A stretch of DNA of 64,000 bases from Rhodothermales bacterium (GCA_958296045.1 CATQHT010000003.1:1-64000), one strand, 5' to 3'. Counted from the stretch's first letter, positions 1-10,126 are shown. The notes: generated by a model not told the origin, from the letters alone. Made by a program: numbers and translations.

Positions 1-309
1 GAGAACGAGTGCTTCAACTGCATCGCACGACACGGACAGAGCTTCAAACACAACTTCGGGTATGGCAAGAATGGGCTGGCAAACCTGTTAGCCACCCTCA
101 ACCTGTTGGCATTTGCCCTGCATACGATGCTCGACCAAGTAAAAGGGTTGTGGAAGCAATGCCGAGCCTCCTACCAGGTGCGCCGCGATTTCTTTGATGC
201 ATTGCGGGCAGGTACGATAAGCTACCCAATCCCCGACTGGCGAAGTCTCTGGGAAAGCATGTTGTACCGTCGTCCTCCTCCGTTGGCGCCTTCCGCCGCG
301 AGAGCCTGA
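1..309 (+). pseudogene. Transposase C-terminal fragment (cut by window edge)
   Basis: The frame is open from base 1 to a TGA at 307-309 and encodes the last 102 residues of a larger protein. It begins ENECFNCIARHGQSFKHNFG and continues with a segment rich in Leu, Ala and Asn. This resembles the C-terminal part of DDE transposases of an unclassified (ISNCY-type) group, in which an E-N-E-x-F motif carries the catalytic Glu and is followed by an H-N-(F/Y)-G-(Y/H)-G-K segment. The start lies outside the window, so completeness cannot be judged. The family assignment is from motif memory. A possible N-terminal piece of a related transposase is at 27475-27747. Confidence 0.55.
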
Positions 310-916
310 AAGATTGTATGTCGTAAACAGGATAACCGGGAATTCCAGAGGCCTGGAAGGCCGTCGTATGTCTCGGGCGGATTGGTGGCGCCTCAAATGT
401 AGCTTCTCATTGCCTGTTTCCGTCCACCAACCGCTTATCTCACAGCCCGCGTGCGCGTAGCCTACCGCAAAACAAGATCCGTTCCCCCACCGAACGCCCC
501 AAATTTAGAATCGCTGGCGCACGTAACCTCGCGCCGCGATTAGAGTGCGCCAGGTTGAAGCCGCCTGCCATGAACCCTGTATGCACTTTTCTGGCCGCGA
601 GCGGCCGACTAACAGATCTCCGAATCCTCTTCTGACACGCATCTCTTATCAGCTTCAGTCGGCGCACCACCATCTGGCTGGGCACAATGGCCCACGATGT
701 CCCTTTGGAAGCCGTGCAGCATGCCCTTCCCATGAAACCGCCAGATACCTACCCGCTTGCGGGAGCGCGGCGCCACGTTTACAAGCGGGGCAGGTCCCGC
801 CATTGGGACCTAAAACATCATCCACTCTGCCAGCCCCACGAAATCGCTTCGTTTGCGCGCAATCCGCTGCCCTTAGCCCGCGAATTCCGCTTCTCACCCA
901 CACCAACCGCGGGCAG
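310..916. other. Gene-poor stretch after transposase fragment
   Basis: No convincing coding frame, RNA gene or repeat was found in these 600 bases. Short frames exist on both strands but have no recognisable motif or ribosome site. It is probably eroded sequence between the transposase remnant and the end of the nhaC-like gene. Confidence 0.5.
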
Positions 917-2338
917 CTATGCCACAACCCCGGCAATAAGGAACGCCACTAGCGATACCGAAGCCACCAGAATGGAATACTGCAGCTGCGTGTTGATGTG
1001 ATCAACATGGTCACAGGCCGCAGACATGGAGGAGATAATAGAAGTGTCAGAAAGGGGCGAAGCATGATCGCCAAACACCCCGCCAGAAAGCACCGCACCC
1101 AGCATCAACGGCATGGATATTCCTAGCCCCTCGGCCAATGGTAGTACAAGGGGAACAAGTATCGCAAACGTCGTCCAAGACGAACCCAGCGTGAAGGACA
1201 CGATGCAACCCACAAGAAACACAACGCCAGGTAGCCACCATGTATGCGCGGATTCGCCTATCAGGGAAACGACGTAGGGACCCATCTCCAGCTCACGTGA
1301 CACAGTGCCCAATGCAAAGGCCAACACAAGCAACGCCACTACCCCGACAAGCCCGGAAGCACCCTTAATGACGTATTCCGTGGAGCGGGCCAGCGATATC
1401 AGCGACCCCTGGCGACGTGGAACCGCATACAACACCATACCCAACCCGATCGCGGACCCGACGGACCAAAGCACGGCAGTGGAGCCACTGCCATCCATAA
1501 AGTTGCCATCACCGGTGATCCAAAGACTGACGAAAATCATCACCATCATGAATGCAATGGGGACGATCAGGTCGGCGATGTGGCCCCGATCCGGGGCGAT
1601 CGGCGCTAAGTTGGCCACATCATCAGAAATCATGGGGCTGGAGCCCCGCCTGGTCAACTCTCCCTTTGTCGCCGCACGCACCTCAGCACGCCTCATGCTG
1701 CCAAATCCCCATCCGGTAAGCGCTAGAATGAGCGCGAACCCTATCGCAAAAAGGCAGAAGAAGTTGAATACCAGAGACTGCACCAGAAGGGAAACCGCCC
1801 CCGATGCATAGCCTTGCGCGATAATTAGCCCCAGCACAAAGGCGCCCCATCCATTCAGCGGAATCGACATGCATACCGGTGCACTCGTGGCATCGCAATA
1901 GTAGGCGAGCTTTTCTCTGGGCAACTTCAGCCGGTCAAAAAACGGACGGCTAAGTGTCCCCACAATGAGAGAAGTAATACTTGACTCCACAAAGATGAGG
2001 AGCCCTACCACAAAGGCCAAAAGCTCTGCGCCGCGCCGCGTCTTCCCCCACCCGCGTCCCTGCACCCAACGTGTGAATGCGGCTACGCCTCCCGACACCT
2101 GCACCAGCGCAATCAACCCGCCCACTAGGAGGCTGAACAGGATGATGCGGCTGTTGGATGCATCACCAAACACCTGCACCACCACGCTGGCCATCTCCCG
2201 TAACCCGCCCAGCGGATTGTAACCCGCCAAGATGGTCGTACCTACCCAGAGACCTGCCACAAGCGAGAGAAACACTTGGCGCGTCCAAAGCGCCAAGCCG
2301 ATTGCCACCACCGGCGGCAGCAAGACTAACCAGTCCAT
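917..2338 (-). CDS. nhaC: Na+/H+ antiporter, NhaC family
   Basis: A 473-residue polytopic inner-membrane protein with about a dozen hydrophobic segments, starting MDWLVLLPPVV. Family-like features are the ESSITSLIVGTLSRP segment near residue 120, a conserved C-terminal G-x-S-W-T-T-F-A-I motif and the GDHASPLSDTSI motif near residue 425. The length fits NhaC-type antiporters, which exchange Na+ for H+ in pH and sodium homeostasis; other members of the superfamily carry organic acids or amino acids, so the substrate is inferred. It is the last gene of the minus-strand run, about 40 bases after the redoxin gene. Confidence 0.88.
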   Translation of the reverse strand: MDWLVLLPPVVAIGLALWTRQVFLSLVAGLWVGTTILAGYNPLGGLREMASVVVQVFGDASNSRIILFSLLVGGLIALVQVSGGVAAFTRWVQGRGWGKTRRGAELLAFVVGLLIFVESSITSLIVGTLSRPFFDRLKLPREKLAYYCDATSAPVCMSIPLNGWGAFVLGLIIAQGYASGAVSLLVQSLVFNFFCLFAIGFALILALTGWGFGSMRRAEVRAATKGELTRRGSSPMISDDVANLAPIAPDRGHIADLIVPIAFMMVMIFVSLWITGDGNFMDGSGSTAVLWSVGSAIGLGMVLYAVPRRQGSLISLARSTEYVIKGASGLVGVVALLVLAFALGTVSRELEMGPYVVSLIGESAHTWWLPGVVFLVGCIVSFTLGSSWTTFAILVPLVLPLAEGLGISMPLMLGAVLSGGVFGDHASPLSDTSIISSMSAACDHVDHINTQLQYSILVASVSLVAFLIAGVVA

Positions 2339-2378
2339 GTAGTCCCTTAAGTATGCGGCCCAAGGGCCTTAGGTCGCT

Positions 2379-2939
2379 CTATCTCCACTTGATGTTGCAT
2401 CCCATGGACGGCCACTGCGGCATGGTTACCATACCTGTCTCCAGGAGCTCGTCCAGCGCACTGCAAAGGTCTTCCCCGGTGGCGTGCCCCCGGCCAGGCC
2501 GCGTCGCGTCGAAGCGGCCCCGATATGCTAACCTGCGATCCTGGTCGAATACAAATATGTCTGGCGTACAGACGGCGCCATAGGCCCGTGCAACCTCTTG
2601 CGATTCATCGTACAGGTATGGGAAAGTGTATCCGCGCCGCTTCGCCCTCTTAGCCATATTCCAGAATGAATCCGCTGGGTACTGGCGTGCATCATTGGAG
2701 CTGATGCCCACAAAGGCAATACCCTTCCGTTGATACCGGCGGGCCACATCCACTAGCGCCTCTTCGATATGGATAACAAAAGGACAGTGATTGCAAATGA
2801 ATGCCACCACCAGGCACGAGGCGCCTGCAACATCCGAGAGCTGTAAGACAGGCTGTCGGCCCTCGGGGTTGGCTACCGGCAGGCTGAAGTCAGGCGCTGG
2901 CATTCCCAGCACCACCATCACTGATTTTGTCAGTGCCAT
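2379..2939 (-). CDS. Thioredoxin-fold redoxin (AhpC/TSA-like)
   Basis: With the start at MALTKSV the protein is 186 residues; an in-frame upstream extension would run into the preceding PhoU-like gene and lacks family similarity. The thioredoxin fold is shown by GMPAPDFSLP near the N-terminus, a redox site of type C-x-x-C in CNHCPFV around residue 55, and the cis-Pro region CTPDIFVFD. This matches small cytosolic redoxins (thioredoxin family, Slr0242-like) thought to be thiol oxidoreductases. The partner is unknown. It lies between the PhoU-like gene and nhaC on the same strand. Confidence 0.82.
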   Translation of the reverse strand: MALTKSVMVVLGMPAPDFSLPVANPEGRQPVLQLSDVAGASCLVVAFICNHCPFVIHIEEALVDVARRYQRKGIAFVGISSNDARQYPADSFWNMAKRAKRRGYTFPYLYDESQEVARAYGAVCTPDIFVFDQDRRLAYRGRFDATRPGRGHATGEDLCSALDELLETGMVTMPQWPSMGCNIKWR

Positions 2940-3027
2940 AATTGTCTCAAATAAGGTGTTGGAACAGGCTACGTCGCAAAGCGGAAAAGACGGCGGATGA
3001 GGCTCTGAGGCAAAGCATTGGTCGACC

Positions 3028-3690
3028 TCAGCTGTGCCCTGCACGCTCAGGAGGAGGTATCGCCAGAGTGAAGGGAGCAGTCACAATAGTGCCTATGTTT
3101 GCCAAGTGGATGCCGGTGCGCTCTAAGGTAACGGCCGCCATCGTATACACCATCGACTCATTGGCCGCCGCGTCCCTGGCCGCAAGGTCGTAGAATATGC
3201 CCACCAGCGAAGAATTCACCGAAAGCTGACGTGCCAAAAGGGCACGCGCCTTGGTCTGGTCACCATTCAGGAAAGCATCGCGCGCATCGTCAAACAAGTC
3301 AACCGTCTGCGAACGAATTTCGCGCAAGCTGTCAATCATAGGACCGAATCGCGGCCCCTCCGCAAATGTTGCAGCCCTACCCATCATCACGCTCATCTCG
3401 CCGATGCATTCCACCTCATGAACAACCGACACAAGCTTCAAGCAAAGTACCAGCTCTCGCTTTGGATCCAGATTGAGATGCTCAAGGACAGCGCGGCGCA
3501 CCAGAAGCACGCGTGCCGCGACATACTGATGCCGAGCATGCAGGTCTATCTCCAAAATCTCGTTGTCCAAGAGGTGTGCGCTGGCTGTGGCAAACATGTC
3601 ACGCCCGGTGTCCAACATGGTGCAGACATCGTCCAACGCCCCCTTGACGAGTGGAGGCTGGTCCCCCGTAAAGAAGTCCAGGAAACCCAT
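3028..3690 (-). CDS. PhoU-like / DUF47-type protein
   Basis: A 220-residue, largely helical protein beginning MGFLDFFTGDQPPLVKGAL. Two repeats of long amphipathic helices and motifs such as EVECIGEMS and LERTGIHLANIG resemble the metal-binding E/D-x-x-x-D patterns of PhoU proteins. PhoU relatives regulate phosphate uptake through PitA or Pst transporters, but no phosphate transporter is next to it, so its target is unknown. It follows nadD after 18 bases on the same strand, suggesting cotranscription. Confidence 0.7.
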   Translation of the reverse strand: MGFLDFFTGDQPPLVKGALDDVCTMLDTGRDMFATASAHLLDNEILEIDLHARHQYVAARVLLVRRAVLEHLNLDPKRELVLCLKLVSVVHEVECIGEMSVMMGRAATFAEGPRFGPMIDSLREIRSQTVDLFDDARDAFLNGDQTKARALLARQLSVNSSLVGIFYDLAARDAAANESMVYTMAAVTLERTGIHLANIGTIVTAPFTLAIPPPERAGHS

Positions 3691-3708
3691 GGGCGTAGCT
3701 TGGCGCCC

Positions 3709-4299
3709 TCAAGCAGCGTTCCGGTAAAGTCCGTGAGCAGCAATATACGCCTGCACAGCTTCCGAAACGACGCCACCCGCATCGCCCGCTCTTGCAACAA
3801 GCGCCCGCACAGCGGTGCCAGCCACGGGCGCCGGCGCTATACTGCAGTACCGGATCCGCCCCTTCAAGAACGAAGGAAGTGGCCCTGCTACCTTTACGCC
3901 CCGCCGTCGGCAAACGACCAACGGCACTTGGGCCACTATGCGCTCTGGAGCGTGCCACCGGTGAAACTGCTCCAGGCTGTCCCCACCCAACAGCAATGAG
4001 AACTGATGCTCTGGATGCGCGCGCACAGCTGCTTCAACCGTATCTACCGAATACGACGGCCCCAGACGGTTGCTCTCTAGGTCTTTGACCCTGAAGGCGG
4101 GACAACCCCTTACCTCGAGGCGAACCATGGCTAGGCGGTGCGTAAACCCCGTGACGGCTAAGCCCGCCTTGTGCGGCGGCCAGACAGCCGGAATCCACCA
4201 GACTTGATCAAAACCAAACTCGCGATGAGCTGCGTCCGCTATCTGGCGATGTGCACAGTGCGGCGGATCGAAGGTACCGCCAAAAAGAGCAACCTTCAT
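3709..4299 (-). CDS. nadD: Nicotinate-nucleotide adenylyltransferase
   Basis: From MKVALFGGTFDPPH the protein has 196 residues, typical for NadD. It shows the nucleotidyltransferase signature GGTFDPPHCAHR (H-x-x-H type) at residues 7-18, WWIPAVWPPHK, and the loop LLLGGDSLEQF. NadD converts nicotinate mononucleotide and ATP to deamido-NAD in NAD synthesis. The start was chosen because the family begins a few residues before GGTFDPPH; a longer upstream reading adds only low-complexity residues. The second half of the nucleotidyltransferase signature, an I-S-S-T-x-x-R type motif, appears replaced by GTAVRALVA, which is somewhat divergent. Confidence 0.9.
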   Translation of the reverse strand: MKVALFGGTFDPPHCAHRQIADAAHREFGFDQVWWIPAVWPPHKAGLAVTGFTHRLAMVRLEVRGCPAFRVKDLESNRLGPSYSVDTVEAAVRAHPEHQFSLLLGGDSLEQFHRWHAPERIVAQVPLVVCRRRGVKVAGPLPSFLKGRIRYCSIAPAPVAGTAVRALVARAGDAGGVVSEAVQAYIAAHGLYRNAA

Positions 4300-4440
4300 A
4301 CCGGTTCTAGTGGCTCTTCGCGATGCTGGTGGGGGCCGGAGGCGCAAGTAAATGCCCCCAGATCGGAGCATTCACTCCCAACTTGCCCGAAGAAATGCTT
4401 CAGGTCTCGGCTATCGGAGCACGGACCCAACAGGCTTGCA

Positions 4441-5247
4441 TCAGGAGCCCGCCGTCGGGCCGGTCACCAGCGCCTGGATACGGGCCTTCGCGCGGTCTAC
4501 CAACACTTTGGCCTCGTCTAACAGCTCACTGTCGGGAAAAATCTGAACCATTCGCTGGTAGTTGTCGACCGCCTTCTGAAGTCGCTCAGGTTGCCTAGCC
4601 GCGATACTCTGGTCGCTGAACCGGATATAGCTGCGAACAGCGCCCAATAGCGCGTCATCGGCCAACGGCGTCTCGGGAAACTGATCAAAAAGTGCCTCAT
4701 AGGACAGCGCCGCTGCCTCAAACAGCTCTCGACGCTCATACTGCTGAGCGTTGAAGTACTGCTTGTAGGCCAGCTTTTCACGCAGCTGACCCACAAGGCC
4801 CTCCGCCACCTTTACCGAGTCGTGACTGGGATAGCGCTGCATGAAGAGATTGAATTGCTCTATGCTGCGCAACGTGGGTGTCTGGTCCAGCTCGAATTGT
4901 GGAGACTCCTCGAACTGGCTCATGGCCCGTTCAAATTCCGCATCCGCTGCGCGTGGATCCGTCCGGTATAAGTCACCGAACCGGGTATACTCATCCGCAG
5001 CCAGAAGGTAATCTCCATTCTTACGATAGGCACGCGCCAACATCAGCTGAGCATCGGATGCGATTGAGACGGTACGGCCAAAGTCAAAGACGCCGCGAAA
5101 ATATTCAGCCGCCCGGGCATACCTGCCATCCTCATATGCCGACATGCCCTTGTCGAAGGCTTCCTGCGGCGACAGGTAGCGGATTCTTCCCTGACCCGTG
5201 CACCCTGCCAGCCAGAGCAGAATAATAGCAAGACCTGTACGTACCAT
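4441..5247 (-). CDS. bamD: Outer-membrane assembly lipoprotein BamD
   Basis: A 268-residue lipoprotein. The signal peptide MVRTGLAIILLWLAGC has an L-A-G-C lipobox. The mature part contains five or so TPR-like helix pairs, including YEDGRYARAAEYF and a YKNGDYLLAADEY-like repeat (read RKNGDYLLAADEY). Length and architecture match BamD (YfiO), the essential lipoprotein partner of BamA in outer-membrane protein insertion. An upstream in-frame extension was rejected because it would put the signal peptide inside the protein. It follows the TPR/substrate-binding gene on the same strand, so two envelope genes are adjacent. Confidence 0.88.
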   Translation of the reverse strand: MVRTGLAIILLWLAGCTGQGRIRYLSPQEAFDKGMSAYEDGRYARAAEYFRGVFDFGRTVSIASDAQLMLARAYRKNGDYLLAADEYTRFGDLYRTDPRAADAEFERAMSQFEESPQFELDQTPTLRSIEQFNLFMQRYPSHDSVKVAEGLVGQLREKLAYKQYFNAQQYERRELFEAAALSYEALFDQFPETPLADDALLGAVRSYIRFSDQSIAARQPERLQKAVDNYQRMVQIFPDSELLDEAKVLVDRAKARIQALVTGPTAGS

Positions 5248-5311
5248 AGCGGAGTGTGTAGTATCAAATCTTTGAACCCGACATCGCTGCAAGCGGTTGC
5301 CGATTGGTCAG

Positions 5312-6721
5312 CTAACGCGCTAGGCGGCCCCCCCGATCTGTCAGGTCCATAAAGAACAACGCGGTGTTACGACGCTGGGCATCAAAAGATATACGCATGC
5401 CCAACCCTTCAAACTTGCCGCCACGCAGGCTGACAGCTCTCACCGACCCCTGTGAGTCTAAGGTTTCAAGCAAAAACGATGCCACATCGAAGCCGACATA
5501 CGCTAGCCGGTCTGGATCACGGCCGTTGCTGATATTGTGAAACTGGTGCTCAAACGCCCGATGGCCAACCTTTGACCGCTGGACATGAAACACTTCTGCA
5601 AACGAAATCCTGAGCTGTCCCACGGTCGTGCCAAGCTCTAAATCGTCCCATGACTCCGTACCTAGGATATGCGGTGCATCTCCCATCTGAGCTAAGTCCT
5701 CCAAGGCATCTCTCACCTTCCACCCCTCCTGACTAGCATTGACATCGTACACCGGCAGAAATAAGGCGTCCAAGCTGCGCAACGTATCTGGATCGACCAG
5801 CGTCGAGATGCGTCCCCAGCCAGAGGGCGATTCCAGTCGGTAATGAAAAACCACTTCTGCCCCGTTTTCTCTGGCCCCATACTCAAAGCCTTTGATAAGC
5901 TCTGCATTGCGACCTGCGGTATGCTCCGAAATAACCCCCAGGCGCCCATACTCGAATCTGCGAGTAACTTCGCGTGCTATGAATCGCCCCCGGTCCTCAA
6001 ACGTGGGGTTAGTCTGAAAGATGTAGCGTGAACCCGCAGTCACGTCGACCGCATTGGCCATCGGCGCAACCGTCACAATGGCAGCATCGTTAACAAGCGA
6101 CGCCACCTGCGCCACATCATCGCTGTACAGTGGACCGATTATGGCGTCCACATCTTGGGCTACCAGGCTGTTTACCGCGTCGCGCGCGCCATCGGCGTAC
6201 CGATCCGTGTCGCGAAACACTATCTGTACCCTGCGCTCACTGTTGCGGTTGTAAACCATCACCGCCGCATAGATGCCGCTGAAGAGCGCTTGCGTAGCTG
6301 TCGGATCGGCTACGGAAAGGGGCAATGCGATACCCAGCCGAAATGCATCATCCACAATCTCTCTATAGCGAAGCCGTCTGTCCGCAAACGCTTTCACCTG
6401 CTCCGCTTCATCTACGTGAACGCCTCCTGGCCACTCGTGGCGCATGCGCGACAAGAAGTCCCTTGCCTCCTGTAACCGACCCAGCCGGTACAGCGACTTA
6501 CCGGCCATCAGCAAGGCGGCTGCGCTGCGGCTATGCGTCGGCCGCTCCACGTAAACACTCGCGAAGATGTCATAGGACCGTTCATAATCTTCAGCCTCGA
6601 ATGCAGCGATTCCCTCCTCAAACCGCTCGGGGGCTTGCACGGGAATCTGCGCATGCAATGTACCGGCCGCACCCGCGAGCACAGCGCAGAGCAGCCGCGC
6701 GCACATCTTTGGTGTACTCAT
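5312..6721 (-). CDS. TPR plus periplasmic-binding (LivK/LpoA-like) protein
   Basis: About 469 residues with a signal peptide ending near LHAQ. Residues about 30-110 form TPR-like helices (FEEGIAAFEAEDYERSYDIF, LYRLGRLQEARDFL). The rest is a type I periplasmic binding fold like branched-chain amino-acid receptors, with IALPLS, VDAIIGPLYSDD and RLGVISEHTAGRNAELIKGF. A TPR domain before such a fold recalls LpoA-type penicillin-binding protein activators, but no transporter genes are near, so the ligand is unknown. Its ATG overlaps the guaA stop (ATGA), indicating translational coupling. Confidence 0.75.
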   Translation of the reverse strand: MSTPKMCARLLCAVLAGAAGTLHAQIPVQAPERFEEGIAAFEAEDYERSYDIFASVYVERPTHSRSAAALLMAGKSLYRLGRLQEARDFLSRMRHEWPGGVHVDEAEQVKAFADRRLRYREIVDDAFRLGIALPLSVADPTATQALFSGIYAAVMVYNRNSERRVQIVFRDTDRYADGARDAVNSLVAQDVDAIIGPLYSDDVAQVASLVNDAAIVTVAPMANAVDVTAGSRYIFQTNPTFEDRGRFIAREVTRRFEYGRLGVISEHTAGRNAELIKGFEYGARENGAEVVFHYRLESPSGWGRISTLVDPDTLRSLDALFLPVYDVNASQEGWKVRDALEDLAQMGDAPHILGTESWDDLELGTTVGQLRISFAEVFHVQRSKVGHRAFEHQFHNISNGRDPDRLAYVGFDVASFLLETLDSQGSVRAVSLRGGKFEGLGMRISFDAQRRNTALFFMDLTDRGGRLAR

Positions 6722-8286
6722 TCCCATTCTATTGTCGCGGGAGGCTTGGAACTGACGTCATACGTTACGCGGTTAATGCCCCAGACCTCATTGACGATGC
6801 GCCTGGACACATGGCCCAGGAAGTCGTACGGCAGGCGGGCCCAGTCCGCTGTCATGCCGTCGCGGCTGGTGACCGCACGCAACGCACATACGTTTTCATA
6901 CGTCCTGTAGTCGCCCATCACGCCTACAGACCGTACGGGCAAGAGCACTGCAAACGCCTGCCATACCTCGTCATATAGATTGTGGCGGCGCAGCTCCTCG
7001 ATAAAGATGGCATCGGCCCGCCTAAGCAGCTCCAACCGCTCGGACGTGACGTGTCCTAGCACCCGCACTGCCAGGCCGGGTCCAGGAAACGGATGGCGTC
7101 CAACGATCTCCTCGCTCAAACCCAAGAGGCGACCCACCTCTCGAACCTCATCCTTAAAAAGCTCCCGAAACGGCTCCACTATCGTAAAGCTATGATCCTC
7201 AGGTAGCCCGCCCACATTGTGGTGCGTCTTAATCGTGGCGCTCGTGCCCCGATGCGAAATGCTTTCTATGACGTCTGGATACAGGGTTCCCTGGGCCAAG
7301 AACCGTGGCTTCGTACCTATGGTCTTGGCAATCGTTTCGGTCTCTTGCTCAAAGACTTCTACGAACGTGTTGCCAATTATTACGCGCTTACGCTCTGGAT
7401 CGGCAATGCCATCTAGCCGCTTGAGAAACAGCTGCGATGCATCCACCACCCGCAGGCGCACATTGAATTCGTCCCTGAAAGTGGCTTGAACACTCTCGTA
7501 TTCCCCACTTCGTAAGAGACCGTTGTTGACAAATACACAGGTAAGCTGGTCGCCAATGGCCTGGTGGAGCAGACATGCGGCCACCGACGAATCCACACCA
7601 CCAGAAAGGCCCAGAATTACATGTTCCTCTCCTACCACGTGCCGCACTTCCCTGACTTTGTCGTGCAGAAAGGATGCCGGGGACCAGCTTCCACTGCAGC
7701 TGCAGATGCGAAGCACGAAGTTGCGCAAGATGCGCCGGCCATGCTCCGTGTGCACGACTTCTGGGTGAAACTGCACCCCGTAGTGCGGCCGTTGCGTATG
7801 GCGGACAGCCGCCACCGGCGCGTTCTTGGTGTGGGCCAGCACCTCATAGCCAGGGGGCACTTCCACCAGCGCATCGCCGTGGCTCATCCAGACGTGGGAG
7901 CCAGAAGGCACCCCATCGAGGAGCTCACCTGTTCCGGTTACCTGAAGGACCGCACGCCCAAACTCCCTATGGTCTGCTGGAGCTACGGTGCCTCCTTCGA
8001 GATGGGCCATCGCCTGCAGACCGTAGCAGATGCCGAGGACGGGAAGCGGGGAACCATCTTGCCGGACCTGATCTAATACCGCCGGATCCAGCTGTGGCGC
8101 GTCCTTGTCGTAAATAGAGTAAGGGCCCCCAGAAAGCACAACCCCCATGGCCGGTGGCAACTGCAGCGGCGACACCTGTTCGGTCCAAGGATGGATCTCT
8201 GCAAAGACGCCCGCTTCCCGGATGCTGCGCGCGATCAGCTGCGTGTACTGTGCTCCAAAATCTAGAATGACGATACGCTCACCCAT
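6718..8286 (-). CDS. guaA: GMP synthase (glutamine-hydrolysing)
   Basis: A 522-residue two-domain enzyme converting XMP, ATP and glutamine to GMP. The class I glutamine amidotransferase domain carries the nucleophile in GICYGLQAM (about residue 86) and the His/Glu pair in QFHPEV. The ATP pyrophosphatase domain has the P-loop LSGGVDSS near residue 227. The C-terminus shows the dimer/XMP-binding motif KPPATIEWE. All expected residues are present and the length is normal. The stop overlaps the next start, and gcvH lies 8 bases upstream, so it is part of the long run. Confidence 0.97.
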   Translation of the reverse strand: MGERIVILDFGAQYTQLIARSIREAGVFAEIHPWTEQVSPLQLPPAMGVVLSGGPYSIYDKDAPQLDPAVLDQVRQDGSPLPVLGICYGLQAMAHLEGGTVAPADHREFGRAVLQVTGTGELLDGVPSGSHVWMSHGDALVEVPPGYEVLAHTKNAPVAAVRHTQRPHYGVQFHPEVVHTEHGRRILRNFVLRICSCSGSWSPASFLHDKVREVRHVVGEEHVILGLSGGVDSSVAACLLHQAIGDQLTCVFVNNGLLRSGEYESVQATFRDEFNVRLRVVDASQLFLKRLDGIADPERKRVIIGNTFVEVFEQETETIAKTIGTKPRFLAQGTLYPDVIESISHRGTSATIKTHHNVGGLPEDHSFTIVEPFRELFKDEVREVGRLLGLSEEIVGRHPFPGPGLAVRVLGHVTSERLELLRRADAIFIEELRRHNLYDEVWQAFAVLLPVRSVGVMGDYRTYENVCALRAVTSRDGMTADWARLPYDFLGHVSRRIVNEVWGINRVTYDVSSKPPATIEWE

Positions 8287-8294
8287 GAGCAGAA

Positions 8295-8678
8295 TCAGCT
8301 CACCATAGCGGCATATTCCTCGGCGCTCATGAGGTCATCGAGCTCGGAAGTATCCTTAAGGGCAACTTTTATCATCCAGCCATCCGAGTAGGGCTCGACA
8401 TTGACCAACTCCGGCTGGTTCTCCAACATTTCATTGTGCTCCACAATGGTTCCCGACACAGGCATAAACAGGTCAGAAACAGCTTTGACGGCCTCGACCA
8501 CGCCAAAAGCCTCTCCCTGCTCGAACATGTCACCAACCGGCTCAAGCTCGACAAACACTATGTCGCCTAGCTCACTTTGAGCAAAATCGGTGATACCTAT
8601 CGTCACGTTATGCCCTTCGTCATCCAAGCGTACCCATTCGTGGTCACTGGTATAGGAAAGGAAATCAGGCAGGTTCAT
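8295..8678 (-). CDS. gcvH: Glycine cleavage system H protein
   Basis: A 127-residue protein starting MNLPDFLSYTSDHEWVR. The lipoyl-attachment lysine is in GVVEAVKAVSDL near residue 62, and the pattern YSDGWMIKV near the end is typical of GcvH. It carries the aminomethyl intermediate between the P, T and L proteins of glycine cleavage. None of those partners is in this window. It sits 22 bases after accC and 8 before guaA, which places it in an operon mixing lipid, one-carbon and purine metabolism. An upstream frame extension has no similarity and was not used. Confidence 0.95.
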   Translation of the reverse strand: MNLPDFLSYTSDHEWVRLDDEGHNVTIGITDFAQSELGDIVFVELEPVGDMFEQGEAFGVVEAVKAVSDLFMPVSGTIVEHNEMLENQPELVNVEPYSDGWMIKVALKDTSELDDLMSAEEYAAMVS

Positions 8679-8700
8679 AAATGTAGGCGTTGGCGTTTTC

Positions 8701-10086
8701 CTAGACGGATACCACCCGGGGGTCGCTGAGTTCGAATCCGTCGAGAAAGTGCGTGTCGTACGTTCCGCGCCGAAAGTCGGCATCACGGAGCAATTGCCGG
8801 TGAAACTCGATGGTGGTCGGAATGCCGTTCAGCACGAATTCGTCCAACGCACGCTGCATCCGGCTGATCGCTTGAGGCCTAGACGGCGCATGCACTATCA
8901 GCTTCGCGATCATCGAGTCATAGTGCGGCGGTATCGTGTACCCGGTATAGGCATGGGTATCCACACGCACTCCCGGTCCTCCCGGCACGTTAAATGCCTC
9001 TATTCTGCCAGGTGCAGGCCGAAATCCATTGAAAGGGTCTTCTGCGTTGATGCGGCACTCAATGGCATGTCCGCGCAATGCTACCGACGTATTTGTCAGC
9101 CGATCACCCAGTGCCACTGCTATCTGCATGGCAACCAGATCCACATCCGCCACCTCTTCAGTAACCGGGTGCTCCACCTGGATGCGGGTGTTCATTTCCA
9201 TAAAGTAAAAGTTCCCGTGCGCATCCACGAGAAACTCCACCGTCCCGGCACCACGGTAGCTGACCGCATCGGCGCCTGCCACAGCGGCGGCGCCCAGTGC
9301 CTCACGCAGCGCTTTGGTTACGACGGGCGAGGGAGATTCTTCTAGGAGCTTCTGATGTCGCCGCTGGACGGAGCATTCACGCTCACCGAGGTGGAACGTG
9401 TTTCCCTGCCCGTCACCCATAACCTGGATCTCTACATGCCGTGGCGACTCAATCAGCTTCTCCAGGTACACATCAGGATTGCCGAAGGCGCTTTCCGCCT
9501 CTGCCCTGGCCGCATGAAAACTGCGCCCGAATTCGGATTCCGTCGCCACGGCTCGCATCCCGCGACCTCCTCCTCCAGCGCTGGCCTTTATCATCACCGG
9601 AAAACCGATACGCCGTGCCACCCGAAGCCCATCCGCAGCGGACTCGATGATGCCTCCAGAGCCAGGCACCACGGGTACTCCGGCTGCTGCCATCGCATCC
9701 TTAGCACGGCTCTTATTCCCCATCAGCTCTATCGTTGCAGGTCTGGGCCCGATAAAGGTGAGCCCGTGGTCCTGGCATATGGCTCCAAAGACGGAATTCT
9801 CTGAAAGAAAGCCGTACCCGGGGTGGATGGCCGTAGCACCGGTTATCTCCGCCGCAGAAATGATGCGTTCGATGCGCAGGTAGCTCTCGCGCGACGGTCC
9901 CGGGCCAATACATACCGCTTCATCGGCAAAACGCACGTGCAGCGACTCGCTGTCGGCCGTGGAATGGACTGCCACGGTTTTCAGCCCCATTTCGTGGCAG
10001 GTACGGATGACGCGCAATGCGATCTCGCCCCGGTTGGCTATCAGAACTTTTGTGTTCACATCAGGGGCGCTCTTGGAGAGGTCCAC
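8701..10086 (-). CDS. accC: Biotin carboxylase subunit of acetyl-CoA carboxylase
   Basis: A 461-residue biotin carboxylase, the ATP-grasp subunit that carboxylates biotin on AccB. Visible landmarks: [17 protein letters not shown] at the N-terminus, [10 protein letters not shown], the glycine-rich ATP loop [24 protein letters not shown], and [13 protein letters not shown], which contains catalytic Arg and Glu. Length matches the family. It is 40 bases downstream of accB on the same strand, the usual arrangement. Confidence 0.96.
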   Translation of the reverse strand: MDLSKSAPDVNTKVLIANRGEIALRVIRTCHEMGLKTVAVHSTADSESLHVRFADEAVCIGPGPSRESYLRIERIISAAEITGATAIHPGYGFLSENSVFGAICQDHGLTFIGPRPATIELMGNKSRAKDAMAAAGVPVVPGSGGIIESAADGLRVARRIGFPVMIKASAGGGGRGMRAVATESEFGRSFHAARAEAESAFGNPDVYLEKLIESPRHVEIQVMGDGQGNTFHLGERECSVQRRHQKLLEESPSPVVTKALREALGAAAVAGADAVSYRGAGTVEFLVDAHGNFYFMEMNTRIQVEHPVTEEVADVDLVAMQIAVALGDRLTNTSVALRGHAIECRINAEDPFNGFRPAPGRIEAFNVPGGPGVRVDTHAYTGYTIPPHYDSMIAKLIVHAPSRPQAISRMQRALDEFVLNGIPTTIEFHRQLLRDADFRRGTYDTHFLDGFELSDPRVVSV

Positions 10087-10126
10087 AAGGGTTCAGGCAG
10101 GGGCGCAGCACCAAGGTCGCTTGGCC

